The notes: generated by a model not told the origin, from the letters alone. Positions 35,868 to 43,713 are shown, counted from the stretch's first letter. The stretch: 64,000 bases of DNA from Fimbriimonadaceae bacterium (GCA_019638775.1 JAHBTD010000003.1:1-64000); one strand, 5' to 3'. Translations and numbers: made by a program.

Positions 35868-36539
35868 CTATTCAAGCTTGAATGAATCTTGAAGCTTCTG
35901 GAGCAGTTCGTAACGGTCTCCGCTGGCGGGCATTACAGCGCCAACAGTTAAGCTGAACGATCTGTTCCCCTCTACAAGCAACAAGGTGTCCGCAAAACAC
36001 TTTCTGCCATCTTCCATGTACTCCACATAGACCCTCGCGGCGTTCAAACCTTGGACGGTCAATCTATCGTCTTTTATCGAAGTGATGTCCTTGCCCAGCC
36101 ACGACTGCGCCCACTCTCGCGTGACCCGGATCCCGACTTCGATATCGGCCTGCGGATAATTGTATTCATACATGTTTGCGATCGTCCAGCAATCCGGTGT
36201 ATTCGCTCGGTAAGTGGCATATCTGCTGACTTCAGAACTGAACGAGGAATCGAGCGGTGTCTTGTCCGGGCTGGGCGGGCAAGGCAGAGCGATTTGAAAT
36301 CCGGCCCCTTCGAGTGAGTAGACAGTCCATCCCTGTACCGTCTGCCCGGTTGTGCTGCTGCCTCGATTGGCAAGATCGCGTGTGCCTTGCTGAAAGCCGA
36401 GATAGGCGCCATAGCCAACAAGCCCGACGAATGTCAAACACCCGAAGAACATCACGATGCCCAAGATGATCAGGGGCAGAGCCTTGTTCGGAGGTTTGGG
36501 CGCTGGAGCCGGAGGGGTATGAAAGTCGGGCGTGTTCAT
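35868..36539 (-). CDS. Membrane-anchored hypothetical protein, tandem paralogue
   Basis: A 223-residue protein: a Pro-rich cytoplasmic tail (PPAPAPKPPNKALP), one transmembrane helix (residues about 21-48, LIILGIVMFFGCLTFVGLVG) and an extracytoplasmic domain of about 150 residues opening with GFQIALPCPPSPDKT. It ends in helix LQKLQDSFKLE. The order resembles the gene upstream (36581), and both share a strand like F-x-I-x-L-P followed by a YxxY/F-rich central sheet. This is the type of small PsbP/DUF-like exported domain. GAGG before the ATG supports the start. No function can be assigned. Confidence 0.65.
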   Translation of the reverse strand: MNTPDFHTPPAPAPKPPNKALPLIILGIVMFFGCLTFVGLVGYGAYLGFQQGTRDLANRGSSTTGQTVQGWTVYSLEGAGFQIALPCPPSPDKTPLDSSFSSEVSRYATYRANTPDCWTIANMYEYNYPQADIEVGIRVTREWAQSWLGKDITSIKDDRLTVQGLNAARVYVEYMEDGRKCFADTLLLVEGNRSFSLTVGAVMPASGDRYELLQKLQDSFKLE

Positions 36540-36580
36540 GAGGCCTCGAATCTATTATCTATCAACTCAAGCCGCTCGCC

Positions 36581-37291
36581 CTACTTCTCTTTCATCGAAG
36601 AGTTTGAGTCGTGTATCGTCACCGACGCGGATACTCGGTTGGCGACGGCATCCAGGTCGGCGTCAGGGTCGGTGTAAACCTGTAGATAGTACGTCACCCG
36701 TCCATCCAGAAATACAATCAACTTGCAATGGAGGGGCATACCGTCCTCGGTGAACCTCATATCCACTAGACGCGCCTCTTTTCCTGCGCAGGTTGTGGTG
36801 GTGATGATATGCGTGAGGCCACTGATACCCGGGTCGGCCTTATATCCGTCGACGAAGTCCGTGGTCTCGTCATCAAGCTCAAACAGCGCACCAAATTTGC
36901 TGGTCAGCGCCATGATATAAACGGTCGTGCTGTCGTCAGCGGCCCAATAGCCCGCAAAACGCGAGTAGACAGACACATCTGGGTCGTCCATCGCCAACGA
37001 ATCGTCCCGTTCGGGCAGCGACGGCAGCTCCATCGTGAGACCGATTGCATCAAGTTTGATCTGTTTCCAGTCGTTTGCAAGTTCGGCGACGATGCTGGGG
37101 GGCAGGTTTGCAGCGGGGACAGCGTCTTGTCCAATCGCCCTTACGAACCAATAGCCGATTCCGCAGACGATCAAACACCCTCCGAACAAAATGCCAAGGA
37201 TCACAAAAAGCGGCGCCTTGCTTGAGTTTCGAGGTGGGGGTGGGGGAGGACTGTAAGAATGCTGCTGTGGAATGACGGGTGGCGCTGACAT
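36581..37291 (-). CDS. Membrane-anchored hypothetical protein, tandem paralogue
   Basis: A 236-residue protein with the same layout as its neighbour at 35868. It has a Pro-rich tail (SYSPPPPPPRNSSKAP), one TM helix (residues about 27-50, LFVILGILFGGCLIVCGIGYW) and an exported domain starting with IGLTMELPSLPERD that ends in a helix (DAVANRVSASVTIHD). Sequence identity to the neighbour is low, but the architecture and the gene order suggest an old duplication. Transcribed leftward toward it across a 41-base spacer. No motif or function recognised. Confidence 0.65.
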   Translation of the reverse strand: MSAPPVIPQQHSYSPPPPPPRNSSKAPLFVILGILFGGCLIVCGIGYWFVRAIGQDAVPAANLPPSIVAELANDWKQIKLDAIGLTMELPSLPERDDSLAMDDPDVSVYSRFAGYWAADDSTTVYIMALTSKFGALFELDDETTDFVDGYKADPGISGLTHIITTTTCAGKEARLVDMRFTEDGMPLHCKLIVFLDGRVTYYLQVYTDPDADLDAVANRVSASVTIHDSNSSMKEK

Positions 37292-37339
37292 TACTAATCT
37301 CTTACAAGCACGGACGGTATGCGTTGCAGTAGCTCTTTG

Positions 37340-38467
37340 CTATCTCAAGGCTTCGATGTATTTTACGCCTGATCCAGTATTGAATAGAACAGTTTTTTGT
37401 TCTGGCTTTAACCAGCCCATTCTCTGCAGTTTTTGAGCTGCCGCGAGGACCGCTCCCCCTTCGGGCGAGGCGAAGATTCCGGTTATGCGTGACATCTCTT
37501 TGGCGGCAGTAATGGCTTCGTTGTCGGTGACCGTCAGCGCTGTTCCGCCCGACTCCCGAATCAAATCCAGCATGATGAAGTCGCCGATGGCGCGGGGCAC
37601 GCGCAGGCCGGAAGCGACGGTGTGGGCGTTCGGGAACATCTCGGCAAACCGCTCGCCCTTCTCAAAGGCGGTCACGATCGGCGCACACCCTGCCGCCTGC
37701 ACGCTCACCATCTTTGGTCTTTTGCTGCCAATCCAGCCCATCCGCTCCATCTCGTCGAACGCCTTCCACATCCCCACCAGGCCGGTGCCGCCGCCGGTGG
37801 GATAAAGAATCACGTCGGGCAGATTAAAGTCCATTTGCTCGGCAAGCTCATAGCCCATCGTCTTTTTGCCCTCGATGCGGTACGGCTCTTTGAGGGTGCT
37901 GGTGTCGAACCATCCCTCCTCGACTTTGCGCTTGCCGATCTCGGCAGCGCAGTCGGTGATGAGGCCGTCGATCAGTTCCACATGGGCTCCGTGAATCCGG
38001 CACTCGACAATGCAAGCCTCCGGTGTGTCTTTGGGCATGAACACAAACGCTTCGATCCCGGCTTTGGCGGCGTAGGCCGAGAGCGCTCCGCCCGCATTGC
38101 CTGCGCTGGGCACCGCCATCTTCTTCACCCCCAGCTTCTTCGCCATCGAAACCGCCGCACTCATTCCTCGGGCCTTGAAGCTGGCGGTTGGATTCACGCC
38201 TTCATCCTTGACCCACCAGCTTTCTCCCAGTCGCGGCGTGTGGTGGATCGGCGTCATCCCCTCTCCCAGACTGACCGGCTCGCAGTCCGGCATGACCTCC
38301 CGGTACCGCCACATATTGGCTTCTCGCCCTGCCAAGTCCTCTTTGCGAAGGGTGGTTGGAGAGAGGTCGTATTCGACGCGCAGGGTGCGTCCGCATTCGC
38401 AGGTGGTTTGGAGGGTGCGATGGTCGTACTGCTTGCCGCAGAGGTAGCAGGTGAGGCCGGTGATCAT
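37340..38467 (-). CDS. thrC: Threonine synthase
   Basis: A 375-residue PLP enzyme that converts O-phosphohomoserine to threonine. The N-terminus has a zinc-ribbon-like CYLCGKQYD and CECGR region, common in this class. PLP Lys is in NPTASFKARGM; the phosphate-binding GNAGGALSAYAAKAG and the Gly-rich YPTGGGTGLVGMW follow in order. Start ATG 38467 matches the domain start; TAGACT seven bases upstream suggests a leaderless message, and no Shine-Dalgarno is present. It lies in front of the reverse transcriptase gene, 11 bases past that gene's stop. The retron-like locus could therefore read through into thrC, although thrC seems to have its own promoter. Confidence 0.93.
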   Translation of the reverse strand: MITGLTCYLCGKQYDHRTLQTTCECGRTLRVEYDLSPTTLRKEDLAGREANMWRYREVMPDCEPVSLGEGMTPIHHTPRLGESWWVKDEGVNPTASFKARGMSAAVSMAKKLGVKKMAVPSAGNAGGALSAYAAKAGIEAFVFMPKDTPEACIVECRIHGAHVELIDGLITDCAAEIGKRKVEEGWFDTSTLKEPYRIEGKKTMGYELAEQMDFNLPDVILYPTGGGTGLVGMWKAFDEMERMGWIGSKRPKMVSVQAAGCAPIVTAFEKGERFAEMFPNAHTVASGLRVPRAIGDFIMLDLIRESGGTALTVTDNEAITAAKEMSRITGIFASPEGGAVLAAAQKLQRMGWLKPEQKTVLFNTGSGVKYIEALR

Positions 38468-38474
38468 GGGGTGG

Positions 38475-38480
38475 AGTCTA
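38475..38480 (-). promoter_or_regulatory. -10 box TAGACT, probable leaderless start of thrC
   Basis: On the minus strand TAGACT is followed by seven bases (CCACCCC) and ATG 38467. There is no Shine-Dalgarno between them. Confidence 0.5.
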
Positions 38481-39992
38481 CTCTTCAATTTCAACTGACT
38501 CCGCAAGGCTGAGAGCGGGTTCTCGAAGTACTTGCAGTGCCTTTAACTTTGCTGCAATCACCTCATATGTAGTCAAACGCCGGTCTAACCAAACTTGTAA
38601 ATCAGCATCCGTTAGCAGCATCAGATTTTGACCAGGATTCAGTTTTATTGTTTCGAGCGCTTCACTAGTATAACCAGACATTGAAATCAATAAACCCTGA
38701 GTCCCTGCACCAGACCGAGCAAGTTTCATGCTAAATGGGTCGATTAGAAGTGCACCTATCCGTTCGGAGTAGAATTTACATTCAATAAGCACAGCATTTG
38801 AATTAAAAGAGATGGCTCCATCAATTTGCTCAATATTATTCTGCCTTCGAAACTGTCCTGAAACGCCAACAGTGCCATCATCACAAAGCTCGTATATGAA
38901 CTTCTCAAGCGCATAACCTTTAGCGCGATGATCAGTCATATTAGACAGCTCAAGGAAGTTTTGCGCCAAGATATCAAACCGATCCCGCATTCGCTTTGAA
39001 AGGTCAGGCCATAATTCAGAAAGTTGTCTGAAGTACTTTCTATAAACAGGATCCTGCCATCCCCTTACATGCCCGATGTACTGTAGCCTGCCTAGCAACA
39101 CCCACCTAAATTTTGGAATTCTGCCAGAGGGCACATAATGTTTGTTTAAGTGCTTCTCTTCAAAGGTTTTTTGAGCAGATTCTTCTCCATACTTTTGCCA
39201 CGCGTGAATCATTCCCCGCACTTGTCTTATATATTTCCTTCTCACATTGACAAACTTATTCACCGTCAATCCAGTGACACTTTGCCTCTGGCGGCGTTCT
39301 AAGCACCGAGTCTTAAGTCCATTCACAGTAAACCCGTTTCCTGATATTATCTGCTCCAGCGAGTCTGCAACACGTGTACCTTCGTGATCTACAGTTAGTA
39401 GTTGATTAGGGAATTTAGATTGCCAAGTTGAGAAGGTGATATCATCTGCATACCTCGTATAATAAAATCCATGTGATCGGGCGAATTGAATTAAGGCAAT
39501 GTCTAATGAATACGAAATAATATTTGAAAGAATGGGTGACGAAGGAGCCCCTTGAGGAAGAGCGTGGTTCCTAGTACAAATCGTCGCAAGGACTTTAGCG
39601 GTACTCGCTTCCAAATGAAACGGTTTGGATTGAAGAACACCGCAGATTCTCCCAAAATGGATAGAAGGAAAGAAATCTTTTATGTCTATATTTACAATCC
39701 ACTTTTTTCGCGTATGCAGGGCAGCATTCTTCACTGGGCTGCGATTCGATACATAGGCGTAAGCTGAAGTCGTTGGCACATATTTGTCTTCCAAGAATTC
39801 CTTGATTTTACGTTGCACTCCTTTGAGCAATTCGTCTGGCTCATCGATCTGGCGGTATCCTTGGGTGCGCTTTCGTATGTTATATGTCGTATAGCGAGAG
39901 TCGATGTTAGTACGATATGCAACAAATGCTAGCGTTCCTGCCTCATAGCCCCACTCTTCTTCCAGTTGCCACAGACTTGTTATGATTCGCAT
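38478..39992 (-). CDS. Retron-type reverse transcriptase fused to PD-(D/E)xK nuclease
   Basis: A 504-residue protein. Residues 1-320 are a retron-class reverse transcriptase: NAALH (89-93) fits the retron region X motif NAxxH; NIDIKDFF carries motif A Asp103; LPQGAPSSP is motif B (145-153); YYTRYADDITF holds the YADD at 181-184; QSVTGLTVN has the VTG of region Y (239-241). Residues 355-470 look like an Mrr-type restriction nuclease: GYALEKFIYEL, then QIDGAISF (D391) and VLIECKF (E404, K406), ending GLLISMSGYTSEA. A structured region sits 11 bases upstream. The gene is AT-richer than its neighbours, as in transferred DNA. Not a group II intron RT: no maturase/HNH. Known retrons act in phage defence; this fusion I cannot match to a named type. 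Confidence 0.9.
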   Translation of the reverse strand: MRIITSLWQLEEEWGYEAGTLAFVAYRTNIDSRYTTYNIRKRTQGYRQIDEPDELLKGVQRKIKEFLEDKYVPTTSAYAYVSNRSPVKNAALHTRKKWIVNIDIKDFFPSIHFGRICGVLQSKPFHLEASTAKVLATICTRNHALPQGAPSSPILSNIISYSLDIALIQFARSHGFYYTRYADDITFSTWQSKFPNQLLTVDHEGTRVADSLEQIISGNGFTVNGLKTRCLERRQRQSVTGLTVNKFVNVRRKYIRQVRGMIHAWQKYGEESAQKTFEEKHLNKHYVPSGRIPKFRWVLLGRLQYIGHVRGWQDPVYRKYFRQLSELWPDLSKRMRDRFDILAQNFLELSNMTDHRAKGYALEKFIYELCDDGTVGVSGQFRRQNNIEQIDGAISFNSNAVLIECKFYSERIGALLIDPFSMKLARSGAGTQGLLISMSGYTSEALETIKLNPGQNLMLLTDADLQVWLDRRLTTYEVIAAKLKALQVLREPALSLAESVEIEE

Positions 39993-40003
39993 ACTGAATT
40001 CAA

Positions 40004-40133
40004 GGCCCCTACTTTCGTTTCCTTACGCGAAGGTAGACAACTGGTAGCTACTGACTACATAGCCGTCGTAGCGCCAGTGTACTGAACACCCTAATCATGC
40101 TGCAGTATCAACAGCAAATTAGAAAGCGGGGCC
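40004..40133 (-). ncRNA. Candidate retron msr-msd RNA with a1/a2 closing stem
   Basis: The 180 bases between ruvC and the reverse transcriptase can fold as expected for a retron RNA. On the minus strand GGCCCC-G-CTTTC (from 40133) pairs with GAAAG-TA-GGGGCC (to 40004), an 11-bp closing stem with a small internal loop. Inside are a short hairpin TGCTG/CAGCA, a long hairpin at 40040-40078 (ACTGG, GCTAC and GAC arms pairing GTC, GTAGC, CCAGT) and a 9-bp hairpin near 40012-40038. The right arm AGGGGCC contains the only Shine-Dalgarno-like sequence before the RT start, so folding may block translation. I cannot name the branching G. Folding was done by eye. Confidence 0.6.
40040..40078 (-). other. 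Long hairpin within the candidate retron RNA
   Basis: A 10-bp helix (ACTGG then GCTAC, against GTAGC then CCAGT with a 1x2 internal loop), capped by a further GAC/GTC step. It is the strongest inner stem in the RT leader and a candidate msd stem. Confidence 0.65.
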
Positions 40134-40171
40134 ATGGCGAAACTACCCGCTCGTCAGGCTTTTTTACAAGC

Positions 40172-40648
40172 CTATACTTTGACCCGTGAACGGAAAGCGT
40201 GGCAAATCGCCACGGCGAGAGCGTCGGCGACGTCGTCGGGCTTGGGTGTCTCTTTCAGGCTAAGCAGCTTCGTCACCATAAACTGAACTTGCTTCTTGTC
40301 CGCGCTGCCGTTGCCGACGACGCCCTGCTTGATCTCCGGTGGGGAGTATTCGGCAATGTCCAGACTGGCCTCCCCGGCAGCGAGAAGGGCTACTCCGACG
40401 GCTTTGGCAACATCCATCGCCGTGGTTTTGTTGACGGCGAAGAAGAGTTTTTCGGTGGCGAAGGCATCGGGCTGATGCTGCTTGATGAGGTCTTGAACGC
40501 CCTTGTGCAAAAGGATAAGCCGGTCTTGGATCGGTCCCTTCGGGGTTTGGAGCAGGCCGTAGTCGAGGACTTCCATCTTGGAGCCCACACGTCGGATAAC
40601 GCCGTAGCCCATCCGCTCTAGGCCAGGGTCGATGCCGAGGATCACCAC
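40172..40648 (-). CDS. ruvC: Holliday junction resolvase RuvC
   Basis: A 158-residue endonuclease that cuts Holliday junctions symmetrically. Active-site acids by alignment to E. coli RuvC: Asp7 in LGIDPGL, Glu66 in FATEKLFF, and Asp139 and Asp142 in PDDVADALAVAICH. The start is a GTG followed by a second GTG. RuvA and RuvB genes are not adjacent. A hairpin (40156-40174, AGGCTT/AAGCCT) overlaps its 3' end but has no U-run in the correct place, so read-through into the retron-like locus is possible. Confidence 0.95.
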   Translation of the reverse strand: MVILGIDPGLERMGYGVIRRVGSKMEVLDYGLLQTPKGPIQDRLILLHKGVQDLIKQHQPDAFATEKLFFAVNKTTAMDVAKAVGVALLAAGEASLDIAEYSPPEIKQGVVGNGSADKKQVQFMVTKLLSLKETPKPDDVADALAVAICHAFRSRVKV

Positions 40649-40681
40649 GGAGCTGCGCTCCTGCTTTGGGTGTGAGGAGTA

Positions 40682-40735
40682 TAGGACCTATTGGCCATAT
40701 ATGTCCTATAGGTTCTGCCTGACCTATAGCCCGAC
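40682..40735. repeat. TAGG-type tandem repeat with 9-nt period
   Basis: Six nonamers (TAGGACCTA, TTGGCCATA, TATGTCCTA, TAGGTTCTG, CCTGACCTA, TAGCCCGAC) in the 106-base mutL-ruvC gap. The family is the same as at 13626. Confidence 0.65.
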
Positions 40736-40754
40736 GCCCAACACCTAACGCCCC

Positions 40755-42587
40755 TCATATTCTCTTAAACCTCTTCATCAAGTCATCGCTGGTCAGGGTG
40801 AGGGTGATCGGGCGGCCGTGCGGGCAAAGGTAAGGGTTCTCGGTCGTCGCCAGCTCCATGATCAGCCGCTCCATCTCGGCAAGGCTCAACGGGTCACCGG
40901 CTTTGACCGCCATCCGGCAAGAGGTCGTGATCCATATCTGTTCGCGTGTGGGTACGAGCTTGCGGGTGACGGTCGTCTCCACCAGTTCATCGATCATATC
41001 GCGCAGGATCTTGAGGGGGTCTTTTTGACGGACCGCTGCAGGCACCGAGCGCACCAGGAAGCTCTCACCGCCGAACGGCTCGATGTCGAACCCAACGGCC
41101 TTGATTTCATCCAGCTTATCGGAGAGTAAAACCGCCGACCGCTTGTCGAGGTGGAGCGTCTCTGGCGTCAGCAAGTGCTGGACCTCGATTGCGGTCGGTC
41201 CGCGCAAGCCGCAGAGATACTCATAAAGAACGCGCTCGTGGGCGACGTGCTGGTCGATGACCACAAGCCCGCGTTTGGTTTCGGCGATGATGAAAGTGTT
41301 CATCGCCTGACCGATCACCCGCAGACCCTCGATCAACTCGGCAAAGGGGTAACGCTCCGTACGATTGGGTTGAAAGGCCTCTTCGGACCCCGCACTGAAC
41401 GGCTGCCCGCCAACATCCACCGGTGACTGAGCCGCGATGCTCGCATCCACATAAGCGGAGTGAGGCGCTCCTGGCATAGGCATGGCTCTGGGGAGATAGT
41501 TTGGAATCCCGCCGAGCATGGCTTGTGAAGAGGCGATGGCTTCGTTAGCCGCGTTCACGTCCACCGCGCTGGGCATCATCCCATGCTCGGCAAGGGCGTT
41601 GCGGATCGCGTACTTGATCGCGTCGAAGGCCGCGCCCTCCTGCTGAAACTTGACTTCGCTTTTCGTTGGACTGACGTTCACGTCGATCCGGCTGGGGTCG
41701 ATCTCTAGTTTGAGCACGACGACGGGATATCTGCGTTCCGGTGTGAGCATTCGATAAGCCTGATCGAGCGCAGCGGTCAGGGTCCGAGTGCGCACGGGGC
41801 GCCCGTTCACATAGATGTATTGGTGGGCTCTTGTGGCCTTGGTGAGGTGGGGTGGGGAGATGAATCCGGTGACTCGTATGCCAGCGATGTCGGCGTCAAT
41901 CTCGGCAAGTCCACGGGCCAGGTCTCGGCTCCATGCGCCGCTGATTGCGTCGAGGAGGTCGCCCGAGCCGGTGGTCGTGATGGCGTTTTGTCCGTTATGG
42001 CTGACGATGAAGGCGATGTGTGGATAGGCTATGGCGTATTTGGAGAGAACGTCAATGCACTGACCAAGCTCAGTCGTATCCGATTTTAAGAATTTGAGCC
42101 GGGCCGGAGTGTTAAAGAAAAGGTCTTCAACGGTGACCTCGGTACCCTTCGCTCCCGAGCCCGATCTGGGCTCTCGCAGTTCCCCGCCTTCGATTTCGAG
42201 GATATGGCGTACTCCGTCCTCGGTGCCCGTCGAGAGGGTCATACGCGACACGGAGGCGATGGAAGGGAGGGCCTCTCCGCGAAAGCCTAGCGACATCACA
42301 CCCAGCAGATCGTCAGTGGAGCGAATCTTTGAGGTTGCGTGGCGTTGGAGGGCGGCACGTGCATCGTCCAGCGACATTCCGCAGCCGTTGTCGGAGATCC
42401 TAATCAGATCCTTGCCTGAGCCCCGAAGCTCCACTTCGATGCGCGTCGCGCCGGAGTCGATGCTGTTTTCGACCAGTTCTTTCAGGACTGAAGCGGGACG
42501 TTCGACGACCTCGCCCGCCGCGATCTGGTTAATCGTGTGAGCATCGAGCAGAAGTACCTGTCGGGCGCGTGTCTCCAATCCGATCAT
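40755..42587 (-). CDS. mutL: DNA mismatch repair protein MutL (nuclease-type)
   Basis: A 610-residue GHKL ATPase of mismatch repair. N-terminal motifs: INQIAAGEVVERPASVLKEL, DNGCGM, GFRGEAL. The C-terminal part carries DQHVAHERVLYE, close to the endonuclease motif DQHA-x2-E-x4-E (the Ala is Val), plus SCRMAVKAG and CPHGRP, which complete the metal site in MutL proteins from MutH-lacking bacteria. It therefore probably nicks DNA. ATG 42587 puts the start where other MutL proteins begin; a 24-residue longer frame is possible. The next gene to the left is ruvC, with 106 bases between. No mutS in the window. Divergent from motA. Confidence 0.95.
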   Translation of the reverse strand: MIGLETRARQVLLLDAHTINQIAAGEVVERPASVLKELVENSIDSGATRIEVELRGSGKDLIRISDNGCGMSLDDARAALQRHATSKIRSTDDLLGVMSLGFRGEALPSIASVSRMTLSTGTEDGVRHILEIEGGELREPRSGSGAKGTEVTVEDLFFNTPARLKFLKSDTTELGQCIDVLSKYAIAYPHIAFIVSHNGQNAITTTGSGDLLDAISGAWSRDLARGLAEIDADIAGIRVTGFISPPHLTKATRAHQYIYVNGRPVRTRTLTAALDQAYRMLTPERRYPVVVLKLEIDPSRIDVNVSPTKSEVKFQQEGAAFDAIKYAIRNALAEHGMMPSAVDVNAANEAIASSQAMLGGIPNYLPRAMPMPGAPHSAYVDASIAAQSPVDVGGQPFSAGSEEAFQPNRTERYPFAELIEGLRVIGQAMNTFIIAETKRGLVVIDQHVAHERVLYEYLCGLRGPTAIEVQHLLTPETLHLDKRSAVLLSDKLDEIKAVGFDIEPFGGESFLVRSVPAAVRQKDPLKILRDMIDELVETTVTRKLVPTREQIWITTSCRMAVKAGDPLSLAEMERLIMELATTENPYLCPHGRPITLTLTSDDLMKRFKRI

Positions 42588-42747
42588 TAGTTTGGACGAC
42601 GTATCAAGCGCGTTGTTTGTCCCGGCAAGTTTTGTGGGAAAAAGGCTCAGCGAGCCCATAAGAATTACCGGGAAACGTGGAATAGCTTTTTTGGACGCTG
42701 TGACAAGGAAGTCTAAGCATTCTGGATGAGGGGATCAAGACAGGGAT

Positions 42748-43602
42748 ATGTTTACATTTATCGGGATTGGAATCGTTCTTGTTGCGACGATGGTGGGTTA
42801 CATCATGCACGGTGGCAACATCGGCGTGCTTATCCAAATCAACGAGTTCGTGATCCTTGGTGGTGCAGGCATCGGCTCACTCCTTGGTGCGGTTGGCATG
42901 AAGAATTTTCAAGCCACGATCAAGGGCGTGATGGGCGTACTCAAGCCAAGCCCCACAAAAGACACTTTCCTTGATCTCCTGAAGATGATGTATCAGCTGT
43001 TCAACGTCGCTCGAAAAGAGGGCTTGTTGGGGCTGGAGCAGCACATCGAAAACCCGGAAGAGAGCGACATTATCAAGAAGTACCCGTCTTTCTTGAACAA
43101 TCACCATGCGGTCGGTTTCTTCTGCGACACGATGAAGGTGATTCTGTCCGGCTCGGTTGGACCGCATGACCTGTCCGAGATGATGGAGCTTGACCTTGAG
43201 ACGGCCCACAAAGAGGAGCATCTTCCCGCCCACGCCATTCAAACGGTCGGCGACGCTATGCCGGGCTTTGGCATTGTTGCCGCGGTTCTCGGCGTTATCA
43301 TCACGATGGGCAAGATCGGCGGAGAAGCCGCCGCAATCGGCGAATCGGTTGCTGCTGCGCTCGTCGGTACATTCCTTGGAATTCTGCTCGCCTACGGAGT
43401 TTGCGCCCCGCTGGCAAGGGCGATGGAGCTACGGATTGAGGCGAACGGGCAATACATGAACTGCATCCGTTACGCCCTGTTTAGCTTTGCACGTGGCGAG
43501 TCGCCCATCACCTGCGTCGAGTTTGCCCGCCGAAACATCGAACCCAGCGTCCGCCCTGGATTTACGGAGATGGAGAACTCGGTGAAGGAGAAAGCGGCGT
43601 AG
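42748..43602 (+). CDS. motA: Flagellar stator protein MotA
   Basis: A 284-residue inner-membrane stator subunit with four helices. The first two are at residues 1-50 (FIGIGIVLVATMVGYIMHGG, NEFVILGGAGIGSLLGA). The large cytoplasmic loop carries the charged residues that contact FliG. Helix 3 has GDAMPGFGIVAAVLGVI with the conserved Pro, and helix 4 AAALVGTFLGILLAYGV. With MotB it uses the proton gradient to turn the flagellum. The start has AGGG just upstream. Stop is followed at once by the GATTTTA heptamer tract, and motB starts 117 bases later. Confidence 0.95.
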   Translation: MFTFIGIGIVLVATMVGYIMHGGNIGVLIQINEFVILGGAGIGSLLGAVGMKNFQATIKGVMGVLKPSPTKDTFLDLLKMMYQLFNVARKEGLLGLEQHIENPEESDIIKKYPSFLNNHHAVGFFCDTMKVILSGSVGPHDLSEMMELDLETAHKEEHLPAHAIQTVGDAMPGFGIVAAVLGVIITMGKIGGEAAAIGESVAAALVGTFLGILLAYGVCAPLARAMELRIEANGQYMNCIRYALFSFARGESPITCVEFARRNIEPSVRPGFTEMENSVKEKAA

Positions 43603-43603
43603 G

Positions 43604-43645
43604 GATTTTAGATTTTAGATTTTGGATTTTGGATTGGAGATCGCG
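43604..43645. repeat. GATTTTG heptamer tandem repeat, six units
   Basis: Six 7-nt units: GATTTTA twice, GATTTTG twice, GATTGGA, GATCGCG. It starts two bases after the motA stop. A second copy of this family is at 56776. Confidence 0.9.
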
Positions 43646-43671
43646 AATAACTGACAACTGATCATTTACAG

Positions 43672-43713
43672 CGACTCACGACTCACGACTCACGACTCAC
43701 GACCAACCACTCA
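43672..43713. repeat. CGACTCA heptamer tandem repeat before motB
   Basis: Four CGACTCA units, then CGACCAA and CCACTCA, ending five bases before the motB start codon. It is the reverse-complement family of GAGTCGT at 2491. AACTGAC-AACTGAT lies between this tract and the GATTTTG tract. Confidence 0.9.

Noticed and set aside
34718-35881. Plus-strand 387-codon ORF opposite the DUF2961 gene
   Set aside because: The GH172 motif GTGTEDYF is on the minus strand; the plus-strand translation is Arg/Val/Leu-rich without domains.
37622-38512. Plus-strand 296-codon ORF opposite threonine synthase
   Set aside because: Shadow of thrC; the PLP and metal motifs are only in the minus-strand frame.
38478-39992. 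Reverse transcriptase as a group II intron or diversity-generating retroelement
   Set aside because: It has no maturase or HNH region and no target-gene repeat pair, while NAxxH and VTG are retron features.
40156-40174. AGGCTT/AAGCCT hairpin as a ruvC terminator
   Set aside because: The stem is only 6 bp, overlaps the last ruvC codons, and has no U-run on the minus strand downstream of it.
43672-43713. CGACTCA repeats as a regulator operator
   Set aside because: The same sequence appears as GAGTCGT behind an unrelated gene, and the repeats look like simple tandem DNA rather than a spaced operator.
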